DNA of 53,291 nucleotides from Pseudomonas morbosilactucae (lineage in GTDB: Bacteria > Pseudomonadota > Gammaproteobacteria > Pseudomonadales > Pseudomonadaceae): the NCBI RefSeq assembly GCF_023241715.1, contig NZ_JALQCW010000055.1, positions 1-53,291 of the forward strand, in the 5' to 3' direction. Below are positions 30,268 through 40,077 of the stretch, one piece after another. The translations under genes were made by a program, and so were the position numbers. Positions within the stretch are counted from its first letter, which is position 1. Every line of letters begins with the position of its first letter. The notes under the pieces were generated by a model, which was given only the letters and a program-made list of their open reading frames with translations, was not told where the DNA came from and did no database searches.

Positions 30268-30975
30268 ATGGCCCAGTCGGAAACCGTTGAACGCATTCTC
30301 GATGCTGCCGAGCAGTTGTTCGCGGAAAAAGGTTTTGCCGAAACCTCATTGCGGCTGATCACCAGCAAGGCCGGGGTCAACCTGGCGGCGGTGAACTATC
30401 ACTTCGGTTCGAAAAAGGCCCTGATCCAAGCTGTGTTCTCGCGCTTCCTCGGGCCTTTTTGCATCAGCCTCGATCGTGAGCTGGAGCGGCGCCAAGCCAA
30501 GCCGGACAATAAGCCAAGCCTGGAAGAGCTGCTGGAGATCCTCGTCGAGCAGGCTCTGGTGGTGCAGCCTCGCAGTGGCAACGACCTGTCTATTTTCATG
30601 CGTCTCCTGGGGCTGGCTTTCAGTCAGAGCCAGGGGCATTTGCGGCGTTATCTGGAAGATATGTACGGCAAGGTGTTCCGCCGTTACATGCTGCTGGTCA
30701 ACGAAGCCGCCCCGCGCATTCCACCGATCGAGCTGTTCTGGCGCGTACACTTCATGTTGGGTGCGGCGGCTTTCAGCATGTCCGGGATCAAGGCGTTGCG
30801 CGCCATCGCCGAAACCGATTTCGGGGTCAATACCTCCATCGAACAGGTGATGCGCCTGATGGTGCCGTTCCTCGCTGCCGGCATGCGTGCCGAGACCGGC
30901 GTGACCGACGATGCCATGGCCAGCGCCCAGCTTAAACCTCGCAGCAAGTCGGCTCCGGCAGTCGCCAAAGCCTGA
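30268..30975 (+). CDS. psrA: TetR-family regulator PsrA
   Basis: A 235-residue TetR regulator. The helix-turn-helix is at residues about 5-50 (ETVERILDAAEQLFAEKGFAETSLRLITSKAGVNLAAVNYHFGSKKALIQAVF). The C-terminal domain binds long-chain fatty acids; PsrA controls rpoS, fadBA and the type III secretion genes in pseudomonads. The ATG at 30268 was preferred to TTG at 30250 since GGCGGAG precedes it. It is divergent from lexA and autoregulated by the operators just upstream. A short GC-rich inverted repeat (AGCTTA/TAAGCT) follows the stop but has no T-run. Confidence 0.93.
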   Translation: MAQSETVERILDAAEQLFAEKGFAETSLRLITSKAGVNLAAVNYHFGSKKALIQAVFSRFLGPFCISLDRELERRQAKPDNKPSLEELLEILVEQALVVQPRSGNDLSIFMRLLGLAFSQSQGHLRRYLEDMYGKVFRRYMLLVNEAAPRIPPIELFWRVHFMLGAAAFSMSGIKALRAIAETDFGVNTSIEQVMRLMVPFLAAGMRAETGVTDDAMASAQLKPRSKSAPAVAKA

Positions 30976-31167
30976 TGCCACGGGTGGGCGCGCCAGCTTA
31001 CATCCGCTAAGCTAGCCGCCCATGTCGACTCTCGCTCCCTATCCCTTTGTACGCCCCTCACCGTGGGTCATTCGCCTGGCTATGCCTGTGGCGAATTTTT
31101 CCTGCGCCTGTGCTGGGCCCATGGGCTTGGCCGTTCGGTGCGAGCCCCTCGTTATTAAGGAAATTCT

Positions 31168-32178
31168 ATGACCGCTGGCCTGCAAGGCTCCTTGATGGTG
31201 GACGTCGCTGGTACCTGGCTGACGGCTGAAGATCGACAACTGCTGCGCCAGCCCGAAGTGGGCGGCCTGATTATTTTCGGCCGCAATATCGAGCATCCGC
31301 GCCAGGTGCGAGAGCTGTGTGCAGCGATTCGTGCAGTCCGTCCGGACCTGTTGCTGGCCGTGGACCAGGAGGGCGGGCGGGTTCAGCGTCTGCGCCAGGG
31401 TTTTGTCCGGCTGCCGGCCATGCGTGCGCTGGCAGACAATCCCAATGCCGACTACCTGACCGAGCAATGCGGCTGGATCATGGCCACGGAAGTCTTGGCG
31501 ATGGGTCTGGACCTGAGTTTCGCTCCCGTGCTGGACCTCGACCATCAACGCAGCGCGGTGGTGGGGTCGCGGGCATTCGAGGGCAACCCTGAGCGTGCCG
31601 CCGAGCTGGCCGGAGCGTTTATCCGTGGCATGAACAGTGCCGGCATGGCTGCCACGGGCAAGCACTTTCCCGGGCACGGTTGGGCCGAAGCCGACTCCCA
31701 TGTCGCCATTCCCAATGATGAGCGCAGCCTGGACGAGATCCGCGCCAAGGACCTGGTGCCCTTCGCCCGCCTGAGCCAACAGCTGGCGGCGGTGATGCCG
31801 GCCCATGTCATCTATCCCCAGGTCGATTCCCAGCCTGCCGGCTTTTCCCGGCGCTGGCTGCAAGACATCCTGCGGGGCGAGTTGCAGTTCGACGGGGTGA
31901 TCTTCAGCGACGACCTGTCCATGGCCGGTGCCCATGTGGTGGGGGATGCGGCGAACCGCGTCGAAGCCGCCTGGACGGCTGGTTGCGACATGGGCTTGGT
32001 GTGCAATGACCGTGCTGCGGCCGAGCTGGCCCTGAGTGCGGCCCAGCGTCTGAAGGTGACGCCTGCACCGCGAATCGCCCGGATGCGCGGCCAGGGAATA
32101 GGCTCGTTGGAGTACAAGCAGGACCCCCGTTGGCTGACGGCGCTGGGTGCCCTCAAAGATGCCCAACTGATTGATTAA
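31168..32178 (+). CDS. nagZ: beta-N-acetylhexosaminidase NagZ
   Basis: A 336-residue cytoplasmic GH3 enzyme that removes GlcNAc from GlcNAc-1,6-anhydroMurNAc-peptides in cell-wall recycling. Its product is the signal that induces AmpC in many pseudomonads. The KHFPGHG motif (165-171) holds the acid/base His, and Asp248 in FSDDLSM is the nucleophile. AAGGA is 6 nt before the ATG. It is followed 12 nt later by mtnP, probably as one transcript. A 49-codon open frame (31022-31171) runs into it with an ATGA overlap. Confidence 0.95.
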   Translation: MTAGLQGSLMVDVAGTWLTAEDRQLLRQPEVGGLIIFGRNIEHPRQVRELCAAIRAVRPDLLLAVDQEGGRVQRLRQGFVRLPAMRALADNPNADYLTEQCGWIMATEVLAMGLDLSFAPVLDLDHQRSAVVGSRAFEGNPERAAELAGAFIRGMNSAGMAATGKHFPGHGWAEADSHVAIPNDERSLDEIRAKDLVPFARLSQQLAAVMPAHVIYPQVDSQPAGFSRRWLQDILRGELQFDGVIFSDDLSMAGAHVVGDAANRVEAAWTAGCDMGLVCNDRAAAELALSAAQRLKVTPAPRIARMRGQGIGSLEYKQDPRWLTALGALKDAQLID

Positions 32179-32190
32179 GGACGCCTTGCC

Positions 32191-32934
32191 ATGACGGTCT
32201 ACGCAATTATCGGCGGCACCGGCCTGACCCAGTTGGAAGGGTTGAACATTCGCCAGTCTCTGGCCCTCGACACGCCTTACGGTGCGCCGTCAGCCGAGGT
32301 TCAGATTGGCGAGTACGCCGGTCGCGATGTGCTGTTTCTGGCTCGTCACGGCCACCCCCATCGTTTCCCGCCTCACCAGGTGAACTACCGGGCCAATCTC
32401 TGGGCGCTGAAGCAGGCCGGCGCCCAGGCGATCCTGGCGGTCAACGCCGTGGGTGGCATTCATGAAGCCATGGGCATCGGGCATTTTTGTGTGCCTCACC
32501 AGTTGATCGACTACACCAGCGGCCGCCAGCACACCTACTTTGCTGATGATCTGGAGGCGGTGACGCACATTGATTTCAGCCACCCCTACAGCGAGTCTCT
32601 GCGCCAGCAACTGATCGCCGCCCTGGCGGCCGAAGGCTGCGCCCACAGCGCTCAGGGTGTGTATGCCTGCACCCAGGGGCCGCGCCTGGAGACGGCCGCA
32701 GAAATCACCCGCCTGGAGCGCGACGGCTGCGACATTGTCGGCATGACCGGGATGCCCGAAGCCGCTCTGGCCCGTGAGTTGGAATTGGATTACGCCTGCC
32801 TGGCGCTGGTGGTCAATCCGGCCGCGGGCAAGTCCACGGTGTTGATTACCATGGCTGATATCGAGCGCGCACTGCAGGAAGGGATGGGGCGGGTCACGGC
32901 GACTCTGGCACGGGTACTGGCAGCAAACGCCTAA
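32191..32934 (+). CDS. mtnP: S-methyl-5'-thioinosine phosphorylase (MTAP/PNP family)
   Basis: A 247-residue purine nucleoside phosphorylase of the MTAP branch. It has GGTGL near the N-terminus (phosphate loop), ARHGHPHRFPPHQVNYRAN (phosphate contact), and GMTGMPEAALARELEL (substrate Met and Asn-equivalent region). The P. aeruginosa ortholog uses methylthioinosine, not methylthioadenosine, in methionine salvage; I assign this activity by family and synteny, and the sequence alone cannot exclude an MTA preference. It follows nagZ by 12 nt and converges on the helicase gene. Confidence 0.87.
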   Translation: MTVYAIIGGTGLTQLEGLNIRQSLALDTPYGAPSAEVQIGEYAGRDVLFLARHGHPHRFPPHQVNYRANLWALKQAGAQAILAVNAVGGIHEAMGIGHFCVPHQLIDYTSGRQHTYFADDLEAVTHIDFSHPYSESLRQQLIAALAAEGCAHSAQGVYACTQGPRLETAAEITRLERDGCDIVGMTGMPEAALARELELDYACLALVVNPAAGKSTVLITMADIERALQEGMGRVTATLARVLAANA

Positions 32935-32941
32935 TGCCTTT

Positions 32942-32969
32942 CAGCCAGGGGCGCCTCTTCCCCTGGCTG
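32942..32969. terminator. perfect hairpin between mtnP and the convergent helicase gene
   Basis: CAGCCAGGGG and CCCCTGGCTG form a 10-bp stem with loop CGCCTCTT. There is no T-run on either strand, so it may act as a factor-dependent stop or 3' end-protecting structure. Confidence 0.5.
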
Positions 32970-32980
32970 CCGGTGCGGGT

Positions 32981-35672
32981 TCAGCGTGTGGACTTCTTGT
33001 CCGGCAAGGGCGCGAACAGCGCTTCGATATCGTCATTCTGCAGTTGCCAGTCCCCGGCCTTGCGCCCATCCAGCACGCCGGCCGCCAGGTCGGACTTCTC
33101 CTGTTGCAGGTGCTGGATTTTCTCCTCCACCGTGCCGCGTGCAATCAGCTTGTAGACGAACACCGGTTTTTCCTGGCCGATGCGATAGGCGCGGTCGGTG
33201 GCCTGGTTTTCCGTGGCCGGGTTCCACCACGGGTCGTAATGGATCACCGTGTCGGCTTCCGTCAGGTTCAGGCCTACGCCGCCGGCTTTCAGGCTGATCA
33301 GGAAGATCTGCCGCTTGCCGCTCTGGAAGTCCCGGACCGGCGTGCGTCGATCACGGGTCTGGCCGGTCAGCAGGGCATAGTCGATGTGGCGACGTTTCAG
33401 CTCGTCTTCGATCAGGCTCAGCATCGAGGTGAATTGGGAAAACAGGAGGATTTTCCGGCCTTCCGCAAACAGTTCTTCGAGCATTTCCATCAGGCTGTCG
33501 AGCTTGCCCGACGAACTGCCGCGAGGCGGCGGCGTGTCGCTGACCAGGCGCAGGTCGCAGCACACCTGGCGCAGCTTGAGCAGGGCTTCGAGGATGATGA
33601 TCTGACTGCGGGCCACGCCTTTGCGGGTGATTTCGTCGCGGACTTTCTTGTCCATGGCCAGGCGCATGGTTTCGTACACATCGCGCTGCGCCTCGTTGAG
33701 TTCGACCCAGTGGATAATCTCGGTCTTGGGCGGCAACTCGGTGGCCACCTGCTCTTTGGTGCGGCGCAGCAGGAAGGGTTTGATCCGGCCATTGAGGTGC
33801 TGCAGGCGCACTTCGCTTGCGTGCTTCTCGATCGGCACTCGGTAGTCGCGGTTGAAGCTTTTCACATCGCCGAGCCAACCCGGGAGCAGGAAGTGGAACA
33901 GCGACCACAGCTCACCCAGGTGATTTTCCAAGGGCGTGCCGGACAAGCACAGGCGTTGCCGGGCGTTGAGCTCGCGAGCCGCTTGAGCGGCCTTGCTCGA
34001 CGGGTTCTTGATGTACTGCGCTTCGTCCAGGATCAGCACATGCAGCGGCTGGGCGGCCAGCAGTTCGACGTCCTTGGGCAGCAGGGCGTAGGTGGTCAGC
34101 AGCAGGTCGTAGTCGGCCAAGTTCGGGAAGTGCTTTTTGCGCCCGGCGCCGTACAGCGCCAGGACCTTGAGCTGCGGGGTGAAGTGCGCCGCTTCGTCCA
34201 GCCAGTTGGGAATCAGGCTGGTGGGCATCACCACCATGCAGGGGCGATCCAGGCGCCCGGCGTTTTTTTTCGCTGAGGATATGGGCCAGGGTCTGCAGGG
34301 TTTTGCCCAGGCCCATGTCGTCGGCGAGGATGCCGCCCACTTCCAGTTGGCGCAGCGACTGCATCCAGCTCAGGCCTTCCAGTTGGTAAGGCCGCAAGGT
34401 GGCGTTCAAGCCTTGTGGCGCGGGTGCCGAGTAGTCGCGGATGTCCCGCAGGCGCTGGGCGAAGGTGCGGATATGCTCGCCGCCTTCCCACAGCAGGGGC
34501 AGCGCTTCCAGCGGGTTGAGGCGGGTGGCGTCGGCGCTGCTCAGGCGCAGGGTGGTTTCCCCGGGTTCTTGCAGATAGAACTCGCCGAGGGTGGCCAGTA
34601 CCGGCTTCAGTCGGCCATAGGGCAGGGCCACTTGCAGTGGGCCGTGGGGTGAATTGGGACGATTGGGAATGTTCACCAGGATCAGTTCGTCGTCACGCCG
34701 CTTGGCCAGGCGCTCCGGGTTGAGCAGCTCCGTGTGCGAGCGCATCAGGTTGAGCAGGATCGGCAGCAGGCTCAGGCGCTCGCCATTGACGATGATCCCC
34801 AGTTCCAGGTCGAACCAGTCCCGCTCCGGCGCGGCGTCGACGGTGGCGTACCAGTCGTCCACGGTGGTCAGGTCGAAACCGAAATCGTCGTCGATCTGCA
34901 GCTCCCAGCCTCGGGTGCGCAGGGTCGGCAGCTCATTCAGGGTAAAGGTCAGCCAGGCGCTGTCATTGACCATTTCAAAGAGTTCGCCGGCACTTTCCGG
35001 CAGCGCCTTGCTTTGTCGGGTGGCGATCTTGAAGCTAAGGGCGCGCAGCTGTTCGCGGTAACCCTGTTCCACTTCCGGCTGGCGCTTGATGCGCAGGGTC
35101 TGGTGTTCCTGGCGCACGATGATGTCGCTGTTTTTCTGCCCGCTGGCGTACTCGTCCAGGTAGTTGAAGGACAGCGCGGCACGGTGCTGGATATAGCGTT
35201 GCATCTTGCCGTTGCGCGGCTCGAAGGCGCTGAATTCAATGCTTGCCAGCCACAGTCGCGGGCGCGGCTGCACCGTGTCGACGATCTGCTGGGGCAGGCT
35301 CGGCGGGGTGCGGTTCTCCAGGACAGCCTGAAGTTTTTCCAGCAGTTCAGCGTCTTTGGCGGCGGCCGGGTAGGCCAGGGTTTCCTGGACTTGCAGCAGC
35401 ACCGCGGCCACGTGTTTGCAGTTGCTGCGCACCGGGCAGGTGCATTGAGTGTCGAGCAGCAACAAGGCGCCTTTGGAGGACTCCCGCAGGCTGATGGTCT
35501 GGCGGTAGACGTTGCCTCCCGAGCCCTCGCAACTGGCGGTGATGGTGCTGTCGCCCACCTGGACGATCCGCACGCGGTTCTCCAGGGCGTAGCGCCGGCC
35601 GCGCTCCAGTGCTTGCTCTTTGAAGCGATTGACCCAGGAAGGCGCCAGGGGTTTGGTCAGGGGCGGGGTCAT
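32981..35672 (-). pseudogene. SNF2-type DEAD/DEAH helicase with SWIM zinc finger, split by an A8 frameshift
   Basis: If restored, this is an 896-residue Swi2/Snf2 ATPase. It starts at 35672 (MTPPLTKPLAPSW), with a SWIM zinc finger around residues 77-90 (CTCPVRSNCKH), a long middle region, Walker A DDMGLGKT, Walker B-like LILDEAQYIKN, and the helicase C domain (TDRAYRIGQ). Reading stops making sense at ILSEKKRRAPG near 34263-34270, where eight T (eight A on the coding strand) stand where seven are expected; the correct continuation, encoding AGRLDRP and MPTSLIPNWLDE, is one frame over. It is the last gene of the mfd-csiV transcript, starting 11 nt after csiV. As read, a truncated product and an independently started C-terminal part would be made, unless slippage restores the frame. 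Confidence 0.85.
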
Positions 35673-35683
35673 AAGGACTTCAA

Positions 35684-36250
35684 TCAGTCCGGTATTTCAA
35701 CGGGCGCCTGGCTCGGGGCGGGCCTGGACAGCGAGGTGATTTTGATCAGCAGCGCCAAGTGGCCGTTGTCCAGGTAATTGAGTTGGCCGTTCTTGGTGTG
35801 GCTTTCCTGCTTCAGGCGCTCGCTGGCGGTAATCAGGCCGTTGGCGTCGATCTGGTTGACCCAGAAATCGGCGGCCACATCGGTAAAGCGCCCGAGTTTC
35901 AGGCCCAGGGTGCCTTCGATGGGGTACTGGCCGAATTGCTCCTGGCCGTCGCTGAGGGCCACTTTGACCGGGGTTTCCCCCAGGCTCTGCTGCCAGGCCT
36001 TGTGCATCAGTACGCTGTAGTCCCCGCTGGCGCCGAGCTTGTCGGCAATGCCGCCCAGGGCCGGGCTGCGCTGGCTCTCGGCAGGCAGGCGCTGAGCGTC
36101 GGCCGCCCAGTCCTCGGGCGCGGCGCGGCTGAGGATGGCGGGCACGGCGTTCTGCCGCACGAGGATCATTTCCACCTGGTACAGGTCGTCGGCAACGGCC
36201 AGGGGCGCGATCAGGGTCAGCAGCAGGGGCAGCGAGCGAAACAGGCGCAT
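35684..36250 (-). CDS. csiV: CsiV-like periplasmic protein
   Basis: A 188-residue exported protein: signal peptide MRLFRSLPLLLTLIAPLAVA, then DDLYQVEMILVRQN, the conserved start of the CsiV family, and a mixed beta domain with GTLGLKLGRFTDVAADFWV and LNYLDNGHLALLIKI. CsiV was described in Shewanella as a peptidoglycan-binding stress protein. The start at 36250 was set by the signal peptide and AAGGA 6 nt upstream. It is 10 nt downstream of mfd. Its function in Pseudomonas is not known. Confidence 0.85.
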   Translation of the reverse strand: MRLFRSLPLLLTLIAPLAVADDLYQVEMILVRQNAVPAILSRAAPEDWAADAQRLPAESQRSPALGGIADKLGASGDYSVLMHKAWQQSLGETPVKVALSDGQEQFGQYPIEGTLGLKLGRFTDVAADFWVNQIDANGLITASERLKQESHTKNGQLNYLDNGHLALLIKITSLSRPAPSQAPVEIPD

Positions 36251-36260
36251 TGGGCGTCCT

Positions 36261-39200
36261 TCAAGCAGATTTCGGGGTGAGGCGCTCAAACAGCGCCTCC
36301 AATGTATTAAAGCGTTCTTCCGGACGCTCCATGGGCACCATGAATTTGAACTGGGTTGCGCCTTCGAACTTGTAGCGCTTGGGCTGGCCCTGGATCAGTT
36401 TGATCAGCGCTAATGGGTCCACCGGGGTGTCGGCGGCGAACTCAATGCGTCCGCCCTGGGGGCCGCCATCGACTTTCTTGATGCCCAATTGCTCGGCCTG
36501 CAGTTTCAGCAGGGTCAGGCGCACCAGGTTCTTGGTCGGCTCTGGCAGCAAGCCAAAGCGATCGATCATCTCCACTTGCAGGTCCTTCAGGCCATCCTCG
36601 TCGGTGGCCGAAGCGATGCGTTTGTAGAGAATCAGCCGCGCGTGCACGTCCGGCAGGTAGTCCTCTGGAATCAGTGCCGGCAGGCGCAGGTTGATTTCCG
36701 GACCGCCGCCCAGAGGCTGGTCGAGGTTCGGCTGTTCGCCCTTGCGGATGGCTTTCACCGCGCGCTCGAGCATCTCCATATAAAGGGTGAAACCCACGGC
36801 CTGGATCTGCCCGCTCTGGCCGTCGCCCAGCAGTTCGCCAGCGCCACGGATTTCCAGGTCGTTGGTGGCCAGGACAAAGCCGGCCCCCAGGTCCTGGGTG
36901 TTGGCGATGGCTTCCAGACGCTTTTCGGCGTCCGGAGTGATTTGCTGGCGCGGTGGTGTCAGCAGGTAGGCGTACGCCTGGTGGTGACTACGGCCGACCC
37001 GGCCGCGCAACTGGTGCAATTGGGCCAGGCCGAACTTGTCGGCGCGCTCGATGATGATGGTGTTGGCGCTCGGCACGTCGATGCCGGTCTCGATGATGGT
37101 CGAGGCGATCAGCACATTGAAGCGCTTGTGGTAGAAGTCACTCATCACCTGTTCGAGTTCGCGTTCGCGCATCTGCCCATGGCCGATGCCGATCCGTGCT
37201 TCCGGCACCAGTTCGGCCAGGTCGGCGGCACATTTCTCGATGGTCTTCACGTCGTTGTGCAGGTAATAAACCTGGCCGCCACGCAGCAGCTCACGCAGCA
37301 GGGCCTCTTTGACCGTGCTCTTGTTCTGCTCCATGACAAAGGTGCGCACCGACAGGCGTCGCGCCGGCGGCGTGGCAATGATCGACAGGTCGCGCATGCC
37401 CGATACCGCCATGTTCAGCGTGCGCGGGATCGGCGTGGCGGTGAGGGTGAGGATGTCCACCTCGCTGCGCAATGCCTTGAGCTGTTCTTTCTGGCGTACG
37501 CCAAAACGGTGCTCTTCGTCGATGATCACCAGGCCGAGGTTTTTGATCTTGACGTCGTCCTGCAGCAGCTTGTGGGTGCCGATGACGATGTCGATCTTGC
37601 CTTCTGCCAGGTCCGCCACCGCAGCATTCACTTCCTTGGCCGATTTGAAGCGGCTCATCACTTCCACGGTCACCGGCCAGTCGGCGAAGCGGTCGCGGAA
37701 GCTGTTGTAGTGCTGCTGGGCGAGCAGGGTGGTGGGCACCAGGATCGCCACTTGGCGGCCGCCGTGCACGGCAATGAACGCCGCGCGCATGGCCACTTCG
37801 GTTTTGCCGAAGCCCACGTCGCCGCACACCAGGCGGTCCATGGGCTTGGGCGCGAGCATGTCGGCGCGCACCGCTTCGATGGTGGTCTGCTGGTCCGGGG
37901 TTTCTTCAAACGGGAAGCCGGCGCTGAAGGTGGCGTAGTCGGCTTTCGGGTCGGCAAAGGCATAGCCTTCGCGGGCCGCTCGGCGGGCGTAGATGTCCAG
38001 CAGTTCGGCGGCCACATCGCGCACCTGTTCGGCGGCTTTGCGCTTGGCTTTCTGCCAGGTTTCCGAGCCCAGGCGGTGCAGTGGGGCCAGGGCGTCGTCG
38101 CTGCCGGTGTAGCGGGCGATCAGGTGCAGGTTGGCCACCGGCACGTAAAGCTTGGCGCCCTCAGCGTATTCCAGGGTGAGGAATTCCGCGGCCTGGTTAT
38201 CGATTTCAAGGGTCGCCAGGCCCAGGTAGCGGCCGACACCGTGGTCGATGTGCACCACCGGCGCGCCTTCGCGCAGCTCGGTGAGGTTCTTGATCACGGC
38301 GTCGTTGTTGGCGTCGGCGCGTTTTTCCCGGCGCCGGCGCTGCATGACCCGTTGGCCGAACAGCGGGCTTTCGGCCACCAGGGCCAGGGCCGGGTCATCC
38401 AGCAGCAGGCCTTCGTCCAGGGGGGCGATGGTGATGGCCAGGCGGTCTTTGCCGGTGACGAAATCCGGCCAGCTGTCGACCGTCTTGGGCCGCAGCTTCA
38501 AGCGTTCCAGCAACTCCAGCAGCACTTCCCGGCGGCCGGCGGATTCGGCGGTAAACAGCACGCGCCCGGGGAATTCGTCGAGGAAGTTCGCCAGCGCCGC
38601 CAACGGCTGGTTGGCCTTGGCTTCGATGGCCAGGTTCGGCAGCTCTTGGGCCGGGAAGCGTTCGCGGCCGACGCCGGTTTCCAGGTCTTGCTGGCTGGCC
38701 ACCACCCGTGGCCAGTTCTTCAGCCGGGCGAAGCAGTCCTCCACCGGCAGGAACAATTCCGCCGGTGGCAATAGAGGCCGGGAAGGATCGATGCGCCGCT
38801 CTTCATAGCGGTTGCGCACATCGTTCCAGAAGTTTTCCGCCGCCTGCTCGATACCCGGCAGGGAGAACACCTGAGTGTCCTGGGGCAGGTAGTCGAACAG
38901 GGTCGAGGTGTCTTCGAAGAACAGCGGCAGGTAGTACTCGATGCCGGCCGGCGTGATTCCGCTGCTCAGGTCCTGGAAGATCGGGCAGCGGCGGAAGTCC
39001 ACATCGAAGCGTTCGCGGAAACGCGCCTTGAAGCGGGTGACCGCCTCTTTCTGCAGCGGAAATTCCTTGGCCGGCAACAGGCGGATCGACTCGACCTTGT
39101 CGATGGAACGCTGGTTTTCCGGATCGAAGGTGCGCAGGGTCTCGATTTCATCGTCGAACAGGTCGATGCGATAGGGCAGTTTGCTGCCCATCGGGAACAG

Positions 39201-39710
39201 GTCGATCAGGGCGCCACGCACGGCGAACTCGCCATGCTCGTAGACCGTGTCCACGCAGCGGTAGCCGCTGGCTTCGAGGCGAGTGCGCATCTGCTCCACA
39301 TCGAGCTTCTGCCCCACATCCAGCACCAGGCTGCTGCCCAGCAGGAACTGGGTCGGCGCCAGGCGGTGCAGGGCCGTGGTAATCGGCACCACCAGCACGC
39401 CGTGCTCCAGCTCCGGCAGCCTATAAAGGCTGGCGATGCGTTGGGAAATGATGTCCTGGTGCGGCGAGAACAGGTCGTAGGGCAGGGTTTCCCAGTCGGG
39501 AAAGTGCAGCACCGGCAAATCCGGGGCGAAGAAACCCAGCTCCTGCTCCAGCCGCTCGGCGCTTTGGCTGTCGGCGGTCAATAGCAGGGTGAAACGCTTG
39601 GCGGCGCTGGCCGCTTCGGCGATGGCCAGGCTCAGCGCGGCACCGGGCAGGTTGCCCCAATGCTGCTTGCCGGAGGCGGTGGGGAGTAGCGGTAGACGCA
39701 GGACGGGCAC
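36261..39710 (-). CDS. mfd: transcription-repair coupling factor Mfd
   Basis: A 1149-residue DNA translocase that removes RNA polymerase stalled at lesions and recruits UvrA. It has the UvrB-homology module at the N-terminus (LHFPDWETLPYD; FPMGS), the RNA-polymerase interaction domain (about 470-545, VVHIDHGVGRYLGL), the RecG-like motor (CGDVGFGKTEVA, IIDEEHRFG, TATPIPRTL, GRVGRS) and the C-terminal inhibitory domain. It starts at a GTG (39710) with no strong ribosome site but with the usual family N-terminus MPVLRLPLLP. It heads the leftward transcript mfd-csiV-helicase. Confidence 0.97.
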   Translation of the reverse strand: MPVLRLPLLPTASGKQHWGNLPGAALSLAIAEAASAAKRFTLLLTADSQSAERLEQELGFFAPDLPVLHFPDWETLPYDLFSPHQDIISQRIASLYRLPELEHGVLVVPITTALHRLAPTQFLLGSSLVLDVGQKLDVEQMRTRLEASGYRCVDTVYEHGEFAVRGALIDLFPMGSKLPYRIDLFDDEIETLRTFDPENQRSIDKVESIRLLPAKEFPLQKEAVTRFKARFRERFDVDFRRCPIFQDLSSGITPAGIEYYLPLFFEDTSTLFDYLPQDTQVFSLPGIEQAAENFWNDVRNRYEERRIDPSRPLLPPAELFLPVEDCFARLKNWPRVVASQQDLETGVGRERFPAQELPNLAIEAKANQPLAALANFLDEFPGRVLFTAESAGRREVLLELLERLKLRPKTVDSWPDFVTGKDRLAITIAPLDEGLLLDDPALALVAESPLFGQRVMQRRRREKRADANNDAVIKNLTELREGAPVVHIDHGVGRYLGLATLEIDNQAAEFLTLEYAEGAKLYVPVANLHLIARYTGSDDALAPLHRLGSETWQKAKRKAAEQVRDVAAELLDIYARRAAREGYAFADPKADYATFSAGFPFEETPDQQTTIEAVRADMLAPKPMDRLVCGDVGFGKTEVAMRAAFIAVHGGRQVAILVPTTLLAQQHYNSFRDRFADWPVTVEVMSRFKSAKEVNAAVADLAEGKIDIVIGTHKLLQDDVKIKNLGLVIIDEEHRFGVRQKEQLKALRSEVDILTLTATPIPRTLNMAVSGMRDLSIIATPPARRLSVRTFVMEQNKSTVKEALLRELLRGGQVYYLHNDVKTIEKCAADLAELVPEARIGIGHGQMRERELEQVMSDFYHKRFNVLIASTIIETGIDVPSANTIIIERADKFGLAQLHQLRGRVGRSHHQAYAYLLTPPRQQITPDAEKRLEAIANTQDLGAGFVLATNDLEIRGAGELLGDGQSGQIQAVGFTLYMEMLERAVKAIRKGEQPNLDQPLGGGPEINLRLPALIPEDYLPDVHARLILYKRIASATDEDGLKDLQVEMIDRFGLLPEPTKNLVRLTLLKLQAEQLGIKKVDGGPQGGRIEFAADTPVDPLALIKLIQGQPKRYKFEGATQFKFMVPMERPEERFNTLEALFERLTPKSA

Positions 39711-40077
39711 GGAAGGTTGAGCTCCAAGCGTTGCGACAAAGTCGGCAATTGTAGCGGGGGCGGGTGCCGGCTGTCAGTGGCTGATGCGTCTATTACGCCG
39801 GTTGGGGCAAATGTAGTGGCAATGACAAAAAAAGCGCCGGTTCGGAGCTAAATGTAGTGCCGAATCGGGGTTGGGTTACGGAGGGTTACAGACAAGGTGC
39901 TGAGCTGTTCAAAAAATTGACGCTCCTGGAGGCCCCGGTTTTACTGGCTTTTAGCGCGGTGTTATTTTTTTGCAAGGGTTTTTGTTACTGATCCCACGAC
40001 AGGCGCGCATTGCTACGGGAGGGACACGGCGGCATAATGTAGCCCCTTTTTTCTGCCCCTACATGTGGAAGGTTCCC
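39711..40077 (+). promoter_or_regulatory. gap control region with candidate promoter and operators
   Basis: This 367-bp spacer between divergent mfd and gap has no gene. TTGCTA (40010-40015) and CATAAT (40033-40038), 17 bp apart, are a likely gap promoter; TTGACG/TTTACT at 39917/39940 is an alternative. ATGTAG (40037-40042) and CTACAT (40059-40064) form an inverted repeat over the start site. Upstream, AAATGTAGTG occurs twice as a direct repeat at 39809 and 39850, 41 bp apart. TGTAG half-sites of this sort may belong to a sugar-sensing repressor such as RccR (RpiR family), from memory and unproven. Confidence 0.5.
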
